Shown here piece by piece: positions 10,890 through 18,854 of a stretch of DNA of 64,000 nucleotides. The notes beneath the pieces were generated by a model. The model saw only the letters and a program-made list of their open reading frames with translations, did not search any database and was not told the DNA's origin. The DNA is from Planktothrix agardhii NIES-204. Its GTDB lineage: Bacteria > Cyanobacteriota > Cyanobacteriia > Cyanobacteriales > Microcoleaceae. Location of the stretch: NCBI GenBank assembly GCA_003609755.1, contig AP017991.1:780001-844000 (forward strand), given 5' to 3'. Positions within the stretch are counted from its first letter, which is position 1; the number at the start of each line of letters is the position of its first letter. Position numbers and translations under genes: made by a program.

Positions 10890-11743
10890 TTTCGGTTGGC
10901 TTCACCATCATACACCATAAACTTTCTTTTTAGCAAGTCCTGATAATTTGAACTACTCGACCAGCGATCAATTTCCCTCGCCCGTAGCACAGGGAGAGGA
11001 TGGCTTAATTGGGCGGTTTGGGCTTGTTTAAGCAGTTCTCCGAGTTCCGTACTACTAATTTGATCATACGTCCGAGCTTGGGCTACAAAGGCATCTAAGT
11101 TGAGTTGGGGGGCTAAACTGGGAGAGCCTCCCGATAATTTCATTAATACCGACATCACAATTCTGGGATCTTGAGTGGCCAATAATGCCGCCCGATCGCA
11201 AGTAAATTCTGCACAGCGCACCCATTCCATTAACTGAGTTTGTAAACCCTGGGTTAACATTGTTCCCCAGGGGGATAATTGATTAGCGGCTAGTACCACT
11301 AAATTCGCCAGGGTTAAATAAACCCCATGTTCACACTTTAAATGTCCCAACTCATGGGCAATCACCGCTTGAATTTCATCTGGAGTTAATAATTCAATTA
11401 GGGAGGTATGAATCACAATAAAGGGCTGTTTTCCCCGCATGGCAAAGGTATAGGCATTGGGAACAGGATTTTGGCGAATATACAGTTGAGGAGGTTCTAA
11501 ATCTAATATTTTGCAAGCATCTAATAATAATTGATGCAAATTAGGTAATTGTTGGTCACTCACCAAAATACTAGAAGCAATATTTTCTAAATAAAAAAAC
11601 TGTTCTCCCAGACCCCCTAATAATTGCCGCACTAATATATCTAAACCCGGAAATTGTTTCAAGGTATTCGTAGATTGTAAATCCAAAGGATGACGGAAAT
11701 GGTCAGCGCGTAACCCAATTAAAGGAATAGTTGAAAATGTCAT
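10868..11743 (-). CDS. M48 family zinc metallopeptidase
   Basis: A 291-aa protein with zinc motif VIAHELGHLKCEHG (HExxH) near residue 129 and a downstream EFTCDRAALL segment that supplies the third zinc ligand (Glu), as in M48 (HtpX/Ste24-like) peptidases. I see no strong N-terminal membrane segments, unlike HtpX itself. It is probably a soluble or weakly membrane-associated protease of the cyanobacterial M48 group; the substrate is unknown. The last six codons (GGWRNW) and the TAG stop are encoded by the 5' end of tRNA-Leu. The ATG at 11743 opens the conserved domain. Confidence 0.9.
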   Translation of the reverse strand: MTFSTIPLIGLRADHFRHPLDLQSTNTLKQFPGLDILVRQLLGGLGEQFFYLENIASSILVSDQQLPNLHQLLLDACKILDLEPPQLYIRQNPVPNAYTFAMRGKQPFIVIHTSLIELLTPDEIQAVIAHELGHLKCEHGVYLTLANLVVLAANQLSPWGTMLTQGLQTQLMEWVRCAEFTCDRAALLATQDPRIVMSVLMKLSGGSPSLAPQLNLDAFVAQARTYDQISSTELGELLKQAQTAQLSHPLPVLRAREIDRWSSSSNYQDLLKRKFMVYDGEANRKGGWRNW

Positions 11744-11967
11744 AATAGGTAATGGGTAATGGGTAAGAGGTAATAGTGATCACGGATTTAAAAGGATTTC
11801 ACTGATTTCACGGATTTTAATCTGTGTTAATCTGCGTAATCATCTTAAATCCGTGATAGGTAATTTTGTTATAGAGTCAAGACTTTTGGCTGTTTTTTTG
11901 TATTCTTGGTGTCTTTGTGTCTTTGTGGTTAAATCAAGCCTCCCCCGCGTAAAAATACCAATTCCAA
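11738..11967. repeat. Short tandem repeats between M48 gene and ABC system
   Basis: It contains tandem taatgggtaa units (11747-11767), a diverged direct repeat of 'cacggatt..aaatccgtgat' type and the tctttgtgtctttgtgg motif (about 11910-11929) that recurs at 49921-49941. No gene is supported; ORFs here are fortuitous. Confidence 0.6.
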
Positions 11968-13575
11968 CTAACGTCTTTTCCACCACACAAACACCGCCAT
12001 CCCAAACCCAAATATCGGTAAAACCAATAACGCCAACCAACTCAAAGTTTGTCCTAAAAGTGGGGTCATGGCAATTCGGCGACTGGTGGCTAATTTCGGA
12101 CGAATAGATAAAGTCTCTTGGTCAGACTGACTCAACCAACTCACAGAATTGAGAAACACATCGGCATTCAGTTGCTGACCAAACCAGCCATTAGTGGCAA
12201 ATTGGGAATTTCCGAACACCACTAACCGGGCTTCGGATTTCTCTGGAGAGGGGCTGGGTGAGGGTTTAGTTTGCGACTTTTCAGCCTGTTTCTGGGGGCG
12301 ACTCAAGGCAACTCCTAGGGATAGGGGGCCGGCTCGGTCTACTTCAGGGTTAAGTTTGAGTTCAGGACTTTTGAGATCGCTTTCCGCCCAGGTTTGATCA
12401 TTTGTCCAAATTAACGGAATCTCGGTAATCCCATCAATAGTGCGGGTTTCCACCGGACTGGCGTAGGGATAAATCGAAATTCCATTCCCAAAATCCTGGG
12501 TAATCGGATGTTTACCATATTCTCGCACAATCGGAACGGTCGGCCCCAAACCAACTAAACGGCCACCCCCTGACCCATCAATAGCCAGACGCGGATCAAC
12601 TTTAACCCCCCATTTTTCTAGGAGTCCATCTAAACCATGATTCGTTTGCGGGTCTAATAATAATAAAACACTACCACCTTGATCTAAATAGGTTTCTAAG
12701 GCCTTAACTTCTCCTTCAAATAATTTACGTTGGGGACTAGCCAGGATAATCACATCTGCATCCGAGGGAACAGCAGTTTGTTCGGCTAAATTTAACGGTT
12801 CGGCGATGAAATTCTTTTCAGTTAAACTTTTGATCGCCTCCGATAATCCTCCCTGTCCCTCGGTTAACGGTCGTTCTCCATGACCTTCGATAAAATAAAC
12901 TTTTGGAGTCCGGTTACTGAATAATTGTGCAATATTATTGGTCAGTTTTAATTCGGTTAAGGGTTCTAAGGCTTCTTTTCTTACCCGTTGTCGTTTTTTT
13001 CCTGATTCTAAATAGATTTCGCCAAACTCTTTCACCCCAAATTGTTGCGCCAGTCCGGGTTGAGCTTGGGGGTCGATAAATTCATACTGAAAATTTTTAC
13101 CGCCCAGGCGTTGATAGTTGGCTAATAATTCTTGAATTTGGGGATTTTTCCCTCGGTCAAAAACCCAAACTTTTAGCGGTTGTTCAAAGGTTTTAACTAG
13201 GTTTTGGGTTTGGGGAGATAGGGTAAATTGTTGATTTTCGGTTAAATCAATGCGGAAGTTATTTCTAATTGTGACAAAATTAATTAATCCTAAAATTAGG
13301 AATACAGAAACCGTAGATGCTAAAGCATTAGTTCCAGCTTGGGTAGCTCGGCGACGACCGTAGGGAGTTTGAGACTGATCTTGGGGTTTAAAATAGGCTT
13401 GGAATAAAAACCATAATCCTAAAATTACAACTCCAGTAATAATTAAGATTAAAGTAATTGGTTCCCAACTGCCAATCACGACCCCCGCAGATAATCCCAT
13501 GACGATCAAACTAGGGCCAAGGAAAAATAGGAATTGTATAAATTGACGATTGAGTTTAAATTGGGTTTTGATCAT
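11968..13575 (-). CDS. GldG-like ABC-system auxiliary membrane protein
   Basis: About 535 aa. It has two membrane segments near the N-terminus, a third near residues 73-95, a large extracytoplasmic domain and a C-terminal membrane anchor. The domain order and TLSPQTQNLVKTFEQPLKVW, then YFIEGHGERPLTE and VIILASPQRKLFEGEV, match the GldG / ABC_transp_aux family that pairs with an ABC-2 permease and ATPase. The transported substrate is unknown. The start is set at the ATG at 13575 (MIKTQFKL), 4 nt after the permease stop; an in-frame upstream Met at 13608 would overlap the permease. It is third in the operon. Confidence 0.85.
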   Translation of the reverse strand: MIKTQFKLNRQFIQFLFFLGPSLIVMGLSAGVVIGSWEPITLILIITGVVILGLWFLFQAYFKPQDQSQTPYGRRRATQAGTNALASTVSVFLILGLINFVTIRNNFRIDLTENQQFTLSPQTQNLVKTFEQPLKVWVFDRGKNPQIQELLANYQRLGGKNFQYEFIDPQAQPGLAQQFGVKEFGEIYLESGKKRQRVRKEALEPLTELKLTNNIAQLFSNRTPKVYFIEGHGERPLTEGQGGLSEAIKSLTEKNFIAEPLNLAEQTAVPSDADVIILASPQRKLFEGEVKALETYLDQGGSVLLLLDPQTNHGLDGLLEKWGVKVDPRLAIDGSGGGRLVGLGPTVPIVREYGKHPITQDFGNGISIYPYASPVETRTIDGITEIPLIWTNDQTWAESDLKSPELKLNPEVDRAGPLSLGVALSRPQKQAEKSQTKPSPSPSPEKSEARLVVFGNSQFATNGWFGQQLNADVFLNSVSWLSQSDQETLSIRPKLATSRRIAMTPLLGQTLSWLALLVLPIFGFGMAVFVWWKRR

Positions 13576-13579
13576 ATTA

Positions 13580-14356
13580 TTAAGAACGTTGGAAACGTAA
13601 AGCATCAATGGACTGTGCTGTTAGAAATACTCCTAAAATAATATAACTGGCTAACAGGACTATACTACTACTATCCACAATTCCTCGGATAAAGTTAGTA
13701 TAACTAGAAATTAGAGATAATTGTTTTAACCCCTCTCCTAATACTCCTCCCAGACTTCCACCAATTAAGTCAATTACCCAGAGAAATAAAACTAAAGCAA
13801 AGGTAAATACCGCCGCCAAAATTGTACTATCGGTTAGAGAAGAAATAAACATTCCCAGGGATAAAATTCCCGCCGCCAATAAAATTAACCCCAAATGAGC
13901 TAATAAAAACAAACCCGGAGAAACCGGAGGTTTAGAAGCGCTGAAGGCTAATACCTGTAATCCCATTAAGGGTAAAATCATAGTTATATAAAACGTCAGC
14001 ACCCCTAATAATTTTCCCGTGGCGATCACCCAATTCGTTATCGGAGAAGTGGCTAACAATTCCAAAGTTCCCAGTTTTCGTTCTTCTGCATATAACCCCA
14101 TCGACAACATCGGTAACACAAATAACGATAAGGTTCCAATCAAACGCAAATATACTTGTAAAAATTCATAAGGTAAATCAATCGGGGGGTCAGTCATTCC
14201 CATCTGATCTCGGTAGGCAACCTGTTGAATTAACCCTTCTGGCCCTAATAAAATTGCTATGAAAAAGTATCCGGTAATTAGCCAAAAAACTCCCGCAATA
14301 GCATAGGCCAATGGAGAGGCAAAATATCCCTGTAATTCCTTGCGATAAATTGCCAT
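13580..14356 (-). CDS. ABC-2 type permease (GldF-like)
   Basis: About 258 aa with six hydrophobic segments, in the ABC-2 permease family. The N-terminus AIYRKELQGYFASPLAYA and the conserved MGLYAEERKLGTLELLATSP loop near residue 108 are characteristic of GldF/NosY-like permeases. The start is taken at MAIYRKEL (14356), which is the family N-terminus; an in-frame Met lies eight codons earlier. It sits between the ATPase and the GldG-like gene with short gaps, so one complex is likely. Confidence 0.87.
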   Translation of the reverse strand: MAIYRKELQGYFASPLAYAIAGVFWLITGYFFIAILLGPEGLIQQVAYRDQMGMTDPPIDLPYEFLQVYLRLIGTLSLFVLPMLSMGLYAEERKLGTLELLATSPITNWVIATGKLLGVLTFYITMILPLMGLQVLAFSASKPPVSPGLFLLAHLGLILLAAGILSLGMFISSLTDSTILAAVFTFALVLFLWVIDLIGGSLGGVLGEGLKQLSLISSYTNFIRGIVDSSSIVLLASYIILGVFLTAQSIDALRFQRS

Positions 14357-14382
14357 AATATTGTTCAAAATTATTAACACAA

Positions 14383-15486
14383 TTATTCCTCCTCCCGATC
14401 TAATGTTGAATTTTTAGGTTGAGAATCAGGATCTTCTATATTTTTAGATTCCTCATTCCCCAATTCTGAACTAATATTTTTCTCTGTTTCCATATCCTCT
14501 ACAGTCTGGGAATCTGTTGTTGTGAACAACTCGGTTTTTTCAGGCTGAGTTTGGGTAGTTAACTCTAAAAATACATCTTCCAAACTTGCACGAGTCCGCC
14601 GCAGTTCATACACTTTCAAATCCGATGCCAATAACATCGCTAAAATTTCCGGTGCAGGTTCTTGATCTAGTTCACAACCAAACCGCCATATCCCTCGGTT
14701 CAAATCCCCTAAATTACCAACTTTTTCAATAACTTTTACCCCCGATATCTGTTTCAACCCGACCAATTTCTCCTCCTCTATTTCTCCGTCGAGTTCTACT
14801 TCATATCCCGAACCTCCCGTCAACTGTTCCATCAGGGTTTCCGGTGTCCCCGTTGCCACAATTTCACCTCGGTTAATAATCGCCACTTGGCTACAGGTCA
14901 TACTAACTTCCGGTAGAATATGGGTTGACAAAATAATCGTATGACTCCCGGCTAAACTCTTAATTAAATTCCGCACTTCAATAATTTGTCGCGGGTCTAA
15001 CCCTACCGTCGGTTCATCTAATACAATTACAGGCGGATCATGGACAATAGCTTGAGCAATTCCTACTCGTTGACGGTAGCCTTTCGATAATTTTCTAATT
15101 AGGAATTTTCGCCTTTCCAATAATCCACATTTTCTGATCGCCGTTTCTACGTTGGTTTGGCGATCGCCCGCCGATACTTGTTTAATTTGTGCCACAAAAT
15201 ACAAATAACTTTCCACACTCATATCGGGATACAGTGGCGGATTTTCCGGCAAATAACCAATCCGTTGTCGCACATCCATGGATTTTTCATGCACATCAAA
15301 CCCGGCAATTCTCGCAGTTCCACTGGTAGCCGGAAGATAGGCCGCTAAAATTCGCAGGGTGGTGGTTTTTCCCGCCCCATTTGGCCCCAAAAATCCCAAG
15401 ATTGCCCCAGGTTCCACCGCAAAGGAAACATCCCGCAGCGCTACAGTAGAACCGTAGGTTTTACACAACTTTTCAACTTCAATCAT
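14383..15486 (-). CDS. ABC transporter ATP-binding protein (GldA-like)
   Basis: A 367-aa ATPase energising the adjacent permease. Walker A is GPNGAGKTT (about residue 35), the Q-loop lies near GYLPENPP, the signature is LSKGYRQRVG, Walker B is VIVLDEPTVGLDP, and the H-loop is ILSTHIL. The nucleotide-binding domain is followed by the domain common in ABC-2 exporters (RTRASLEDVFLELT near residue 300). The last ~55 residues are an unusual acidic, Glu/Ser/Asp-rich low-complexity tail. It is first in the three-gene operon. Confidence 0.9.
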   Translation of the reverse strand: MIEVEKLCKTYGSTVALRDVSFAVEPGAILGFLGPNGAGKTTTLRILAAYLPATSGTARIAGFDVHEKSMDVRQRIGYLPENPPLYPDMSVESYLYFVAQIKQVSAGDRQTNVETAIRKCGLLERRKFLIRKLSKGYRQRVGIAQAIVHDPPVIVLDEPTVGLDPRQIIEVRNLIKSLAGSHTIILSTHILPEVSMTCSQVAIINRGEIVATGTPETLMEQLTGGSGYEVELDGEIEEEKLVGLKQISGVKVIEKVGNLGDLNRGIWRFGCELDQEPAPEILAMLLASDLKVYELRRTRASLEDVFLELTTQTQPEKTELFTTTDSQTVEDMETEKNISSELGNEESKNIEDPDSQPKNSTLDREEE

Positions 15487-16023
15487 GCTTACCGCTTGAG
15501 CAACGTCTCTTACTTTAGCTTGAAACGGACATTCAATTATCCACTATTATTTTTAACTCTATTATCTCCCATGCCCAAGGAAAAAACAATAAGTAAAAAT
15601 AATAAATCTGTACAGATGATTTTAAAATTTAAAACATTCGGAATTGTAAACAACTGTAAACCGCCAAATTATTGAGAATTATTCTCATATTTTTGACGAA
15701 AAATCAGGGGGTTGACAGGATGAGGTGGGTGAGATAAAATCTTTCTCAAAATACTATAATGGTTTTTTTGTGTAAAAAATCAGCGAGAGTGGCTACAAGT
15801 CTCAATTTATTGTGAATTTAGCTAATTAAACTGTGAATTTAGGGATAATATCTGCCCAAATTATCCTTCCTAATCCCCCTTGAAGAACATTTCTGATTAT
15901 TACGGAGTATAAATATTTGTAATTGCTATTGACAAAATTATAATAGTGTGCATATTATCTGAGATAAATTTCTGATATGGGGTATTCTATTGTAATCCTT
16001 GAGTAATTCCATTATATTTTAAT
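15487..16023. other. AT-rich intergenic region with an operator-like palindrome
   Basis: About 540 bp between divergent genes, strongly AT-rich. A perfect 15-bp palindrome, described separately, lies at 15673-15687. A loose repeat of tgtgaatttag occurs at 15811-15842. I see no ORF, tRNA or clear terminator. Confidence 0.5.
15673..15687. promoter_or_regulatory. Putative Fur-family operator (7-1-7 palindrome)
   Basis: TGAGAATTATTCTCA is a perfect 7-1-7 inverted repeat of the kind bound by Fur/Zur-type regulators. It lies 187 bp upstream of the ABC ATPase start and 337 bp upstream of the methyltransferase remnant. If functional it could link the GldA/F/G-like operon to metal status. This is inference from one site. 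Confidence 0.4.
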
Positions 16024-16707
16024 ATGGCAAATCGCCTGTTTTTAGACAACCGACTCCGAGAAAAATTTTTGAGTCAGAATGTCAAAGAATTCAATATCAG
16101 TTTACCCCAAGATATTCTGGATATTGAGGACAAAACTCGGTCTAACCTGTTTAACTGGCGTGGACAATTTGCTCCTCAATTAGTGGAAAATCTAATTTTT
16201 GCCTATGCTCCCAAAACCGCCACAATTTTAGATCCCTTTCTTGGAAGTGGAACTGTAGTTTATGAAGCTGGGTGTTTAGGCTTAAAAGCATTTGGATGTG
16301 AACTTAATCCCGCAGCCTGGATTTTAAGTCGTACCTATCAATTGATCAACTTAACACAACAGAAACGAGAACAGATCATTACATCCGTAACCCAGAAATT
16401 AGAAATTATACTGGAAATATCTAACTTTTTTGATATCCAGTACCATCAACCCCTGACAATAGAAGAATTTCAACAAAATTTGAGTGAACTCTATGATCAA
16501 TTAGAAGATTTTGAGAGTATTATTGTTCATGGGTTAGTGATCCTATTAGATATCTCAGAAAATCATAACTTAACCAGAGAACAGATTTACCATACCGCTT
16601 GTAAACTCTACCAATTAATTCGGGAACTTCCCTATTCTGAAGCAAAAATTAATCCAGTTTTAGGAGATGCGCGTCAGCTTCCCCTCGAAGAGGACATTTT
16701 TAACTAA
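16024..16707 (+). pseudogene. Truncated DNA methyltransferase
   Basis: A 227-aa remnant. LFNWRGQFAPQLVENLI (about residues 45-61) and the SAM-binding motif ILDPFLGSGTVVYEAG (about 77-92) are typical of amino-methyltransferases acting on DNA (N4-cytosine or N6-adenine). The frame reaches GDARQLPLEED, the position normally just before the catalytic S/D-P-P-Y motif, then stops at EDIFN. I found no S/D-P-P-Y in any frame of the following 150 bases. It therefore lacks the catalytic half. No restriction enzyme is adjacent. Confidence 0.7.
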
Positions 16708-16858
16708 TTTTAATGAGCCACCAATACTAATTACCGATTTCCGGCGTGTTATAATGGGAATGATTGCTAGGCTGTATAGTCTAAATGCTGAACAGCTTAT
16801 GCTATTATGAATTTATAAAACCCGATGAAATCACAATCAAATCATACCCCGAATAAAA

Positions 16859-17338
16859 ATGCGATTAATTATTACTCACACAACTCTGTTAAAATTACGT
16901 CCTGTTGATTCTTCAGCCTTAACAGAGGCTCAAAAAATCAATTTTCCAGTTGGTAGTCGCTTAATCCTAAGCAGCTACGAGGATCACAACCCCGATCATT
17001 ATAAACTTACATTAGTTGCATCTTTAGGAAGTGGCAACGATAAAAGTATGGTTTGGTATGTCTATAAACCCCATGGCTTAGTTGTGCTTTCTGATCGAGA
17101 ATTTGCCACCGTGAATTTATCCACGGACACCAATCTTAATGTGCGTTCATCTCCTCATGTTGTTTCTGATAATGTAATTTATAAAATCCCTAATCATGTT
17201 GGTGTAGAATTAATTGAATGTTGCTTTAATCAGCAATTATGGTGGTTAGGAAAACCGTTAGGTGATGATAAAAAAGCCTATGGCTGGATGTCAGCAAAAT
17301 ATTTAAACCTTTATACTCCAGAAGGGTGTTCAATGTAA
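16859..17338 (+). CDS. Bacterial SH3-domain protein
   Basis: A 159-aa protein without signal peptide. The C-terminal half (about residues 85-152) has SH3b features: LNVRSSPHVVSDNVIYKIPN, then a conserved WWLGKPL and YGWMSAKYL. The N-terminal half (TTLLKLRPVDSSAL) looks like a second, diverged SH3-like unit common in cyanobacterial proteins. Such domains bind peptidoglycan or proteins; the partner here is unknown. It is probably transcribed alone. Confidence 0.7.
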   Translation: MRLIITHTTLLKLRPVDSSALTEAQKINFPVGSRLILSSYEDHNPDHYKLTLVASLGSGNDKSMVWYVYKPHGLVVLSDREFATVNLSTDTNLNVRSSPHVVSDNVIYKIPNHVGVELIECCFNQQLWWLGKPLGDDKKAYGWMSAKYLNLYTPEGCSM

Positions 17339-17434
17339 TTGTTTTCCTGATTAATCCAATTTTCAATCAAGGGTTAAAAAGCGGTCAGTCTTTAAACCAG
17401 GCGATCGCTTTTTTAACTTTGAGCAAATATTGAA

Positions 17435-18343
17435 TTAACCCGCACGCAACCAACCATTGAGGGTAAAGCGTCCATCTTCAAACCGTTGGGACGGACAACT
17501 GACAGGCATGACCTCATGTTTGCAACGACTATCAAAAAAAACAATACTATTATTATGGGGTTCAATATCAATAAATTCCCGTTCATTCAAGGCATAACCA
17601 TTTTGCCATTCCGTAGCATATAGTCTTAAATTTCCCCCTGAAAAGTTTTTAGGTTCTCTATAAAAATAATAGACATAAGTAATTACGCGAGTATTAGTTT
17701 CGGGACTACCCGAATCATTATGAATTTTATAAAAACACCCGTCATTATGGGCGGTTAATTGCATTTCCACCTGAGAAACGGTAAAGGGTGAAAGGTTTAA
17801 CTGGGTGAGAACAGAAGGAATGGTAGCAATTAATTTTTTACGCAGTAATTCATAGAAATCAGGGAATAGAGTGGCATAGAGAATGGAAGATTTTCGATAA
17901 TTACTTGCTTGAGTGGTTGTTTTTGAACCTACAAATTTATCCGGTTGTTTGAAAGCAATTTTCAATGCTTCTTTGTGTTCTTGAGGTTTTAAAAAATTTT
18001 CAATCTGCACATAATTAGCAGGTAAAATTTCCAGATTATTCTCAGCTACAATTGGGACGGAAGATGGGAGAAGTTCAACGGTTGTTGTAGAGGGTTGGGA
18101 AATAGGAGAAGCGTTAAAACTTACAGATGGAGCCAGTAGGGAGGGAGATTGTAGAAGTTCCAGGGGAGTAACGGAAGAACATCCCGACATTTCTAATATT
18201 TTTAAGGCAATATTCGCTCGTTCAGTCGGAGAAACTGCTGGATCTTGAAGTAGGGTTTCTAGGGTGGTAATCGATTGATTAATTAAATGTTTGAGTCTTT
18301 CTATCGGAATTAGAGCAGGGGTTGGAGGAGGGATAGTATTCAT
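17435..18343 (-). CDS. 2-oxoglutarate/Fe(II)-dependent oxygenase
   Basis: About 302 aa. The C-terminal ~180 residues form a prolyl-4-hydroxylase-type double-stranded beta-helix. Fe ligands are His and Asp of YKIHNDSGS and His of CKHEVMPV, with Arg of GRFTLNGWLR as 2-oxoglutarate anchor. The N-terminal ~100 residues are Pro/Ser-rich and variable. It probably hydroxylates a protein or peptide, substrate unknown. The start is set at the ATG at 18343; the upstream extension would need a TTG. Confidence 0.85.
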   Translation of the reverse strand: MNTIPPPTPALIPIERLKHLINQSITTLETLLQDPAVSPTERANIALKILEMSGCSSVTPLELLQSPSLLAPSVSFNASPISQPSTTTVELLPSSVPIVAENNLEILPANYVQIENFLKPQEHKEALKIAFKQPDKFVGSKTTTQASNYRKSSILYATLFPDFYELLRKKLIATIPSVLTQLNLSPFTVSQVEMQLTAHNDGCFYKIHNDSGSPETNTRVITYVYYFYREPKNFSGGNLRLYATEWQNGYALNEREFIDIEPHNNSIVFFDSRCKHEVMPVSCPSQRFEDGRFTLNGWLRAG

Positions 18344-18435
18344 ACGGAGTTCGAGCAAAAACCATTAGAAAGCTATTTTTTCTATAGTGACATAAATTTT
18401 AGCATTGGGGTAGAGAAATGTAATAGCCACAACAG

Positions 18436-18459
18436 AGAGACGCGCCATGGCACGTCTCT
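18436..18459. repeat. Palindromic repeat / possible nrdB terminator
   Basis: AGAGACGCGCCATGGCACGTCTCT forms a 12-bp hairpin (one wobble). It lies 9 nt beyond the nrdB stop. It belongs to the same AGAGACG..CGTCTCT family as 39765-39794 and 49044-49091. It may stop transcription, although no T-run follows. Confidence 0.6.
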
Positions 18460-18467
18460 ACGACAGG

Positions 18468-18854
18468 TTAGATTTCGTCCCAACCACTGACCCCAGAAGA
18501 CATCACATAACTGGTGACGCTGGCTTCAAAGAAGTTGGCTTTAGTATGGGCTTCTTTTTTGGTATCCGAGAAGCGTTCTAAATGGGTATAGGGACTTTTA
18601 CTGTACTTTTTATCGGGATAAAGGGGCTCTAAACCGATAGAACGTAACCGAATATTGGCTAGATATTTGGTGTATTGTTCCGTACTATATTCCGTGATTC
18701 CTAAGATATTATTTCCGACAATATGATTAGTCCATTTACATTCATGTTCAACGGCGGTATTGAACATTTCGTAAATCTGATCAACGGAGTGGGTAAACAC
18801 TTCCATGGCTTCAGGAATTAATTTTTGGAATAACCGAACATGAGAAAGTTCATC
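18468..18854 (-). CDS. nrdB: nrdB exon 5
   Basis: 128 codons plus stop, beginning DELSHVRLFQ (Glu and His iron ligands) and ending SGVSGWDEI. The C-terminal tail is the part that docks on NrdA in this family. The in-frame Met before DELSH comes from intron sequence. Confidence 0.9.
   Translation of the reverse strand, partial: DELSHVRLFQKLIPEAMEVFTHSVDQIYEMFNTAVEHECKWTNHIVGNNILGITEYSTEQYTKYLANIRLRSIGLEPLYPDKKYSKSPYTHLERFSDTKKEAHTKANFFEASVTSYVMSSGVSGWDEI

Noticed and set aside
16711-16810. A continuation of the methyltransferase in the +1 frame (about 30 codons to TGA)
   Set aside because: The translated sequence lacks the catalytic S/D-P-P-Y motif and does not resemble the expected downstream region.
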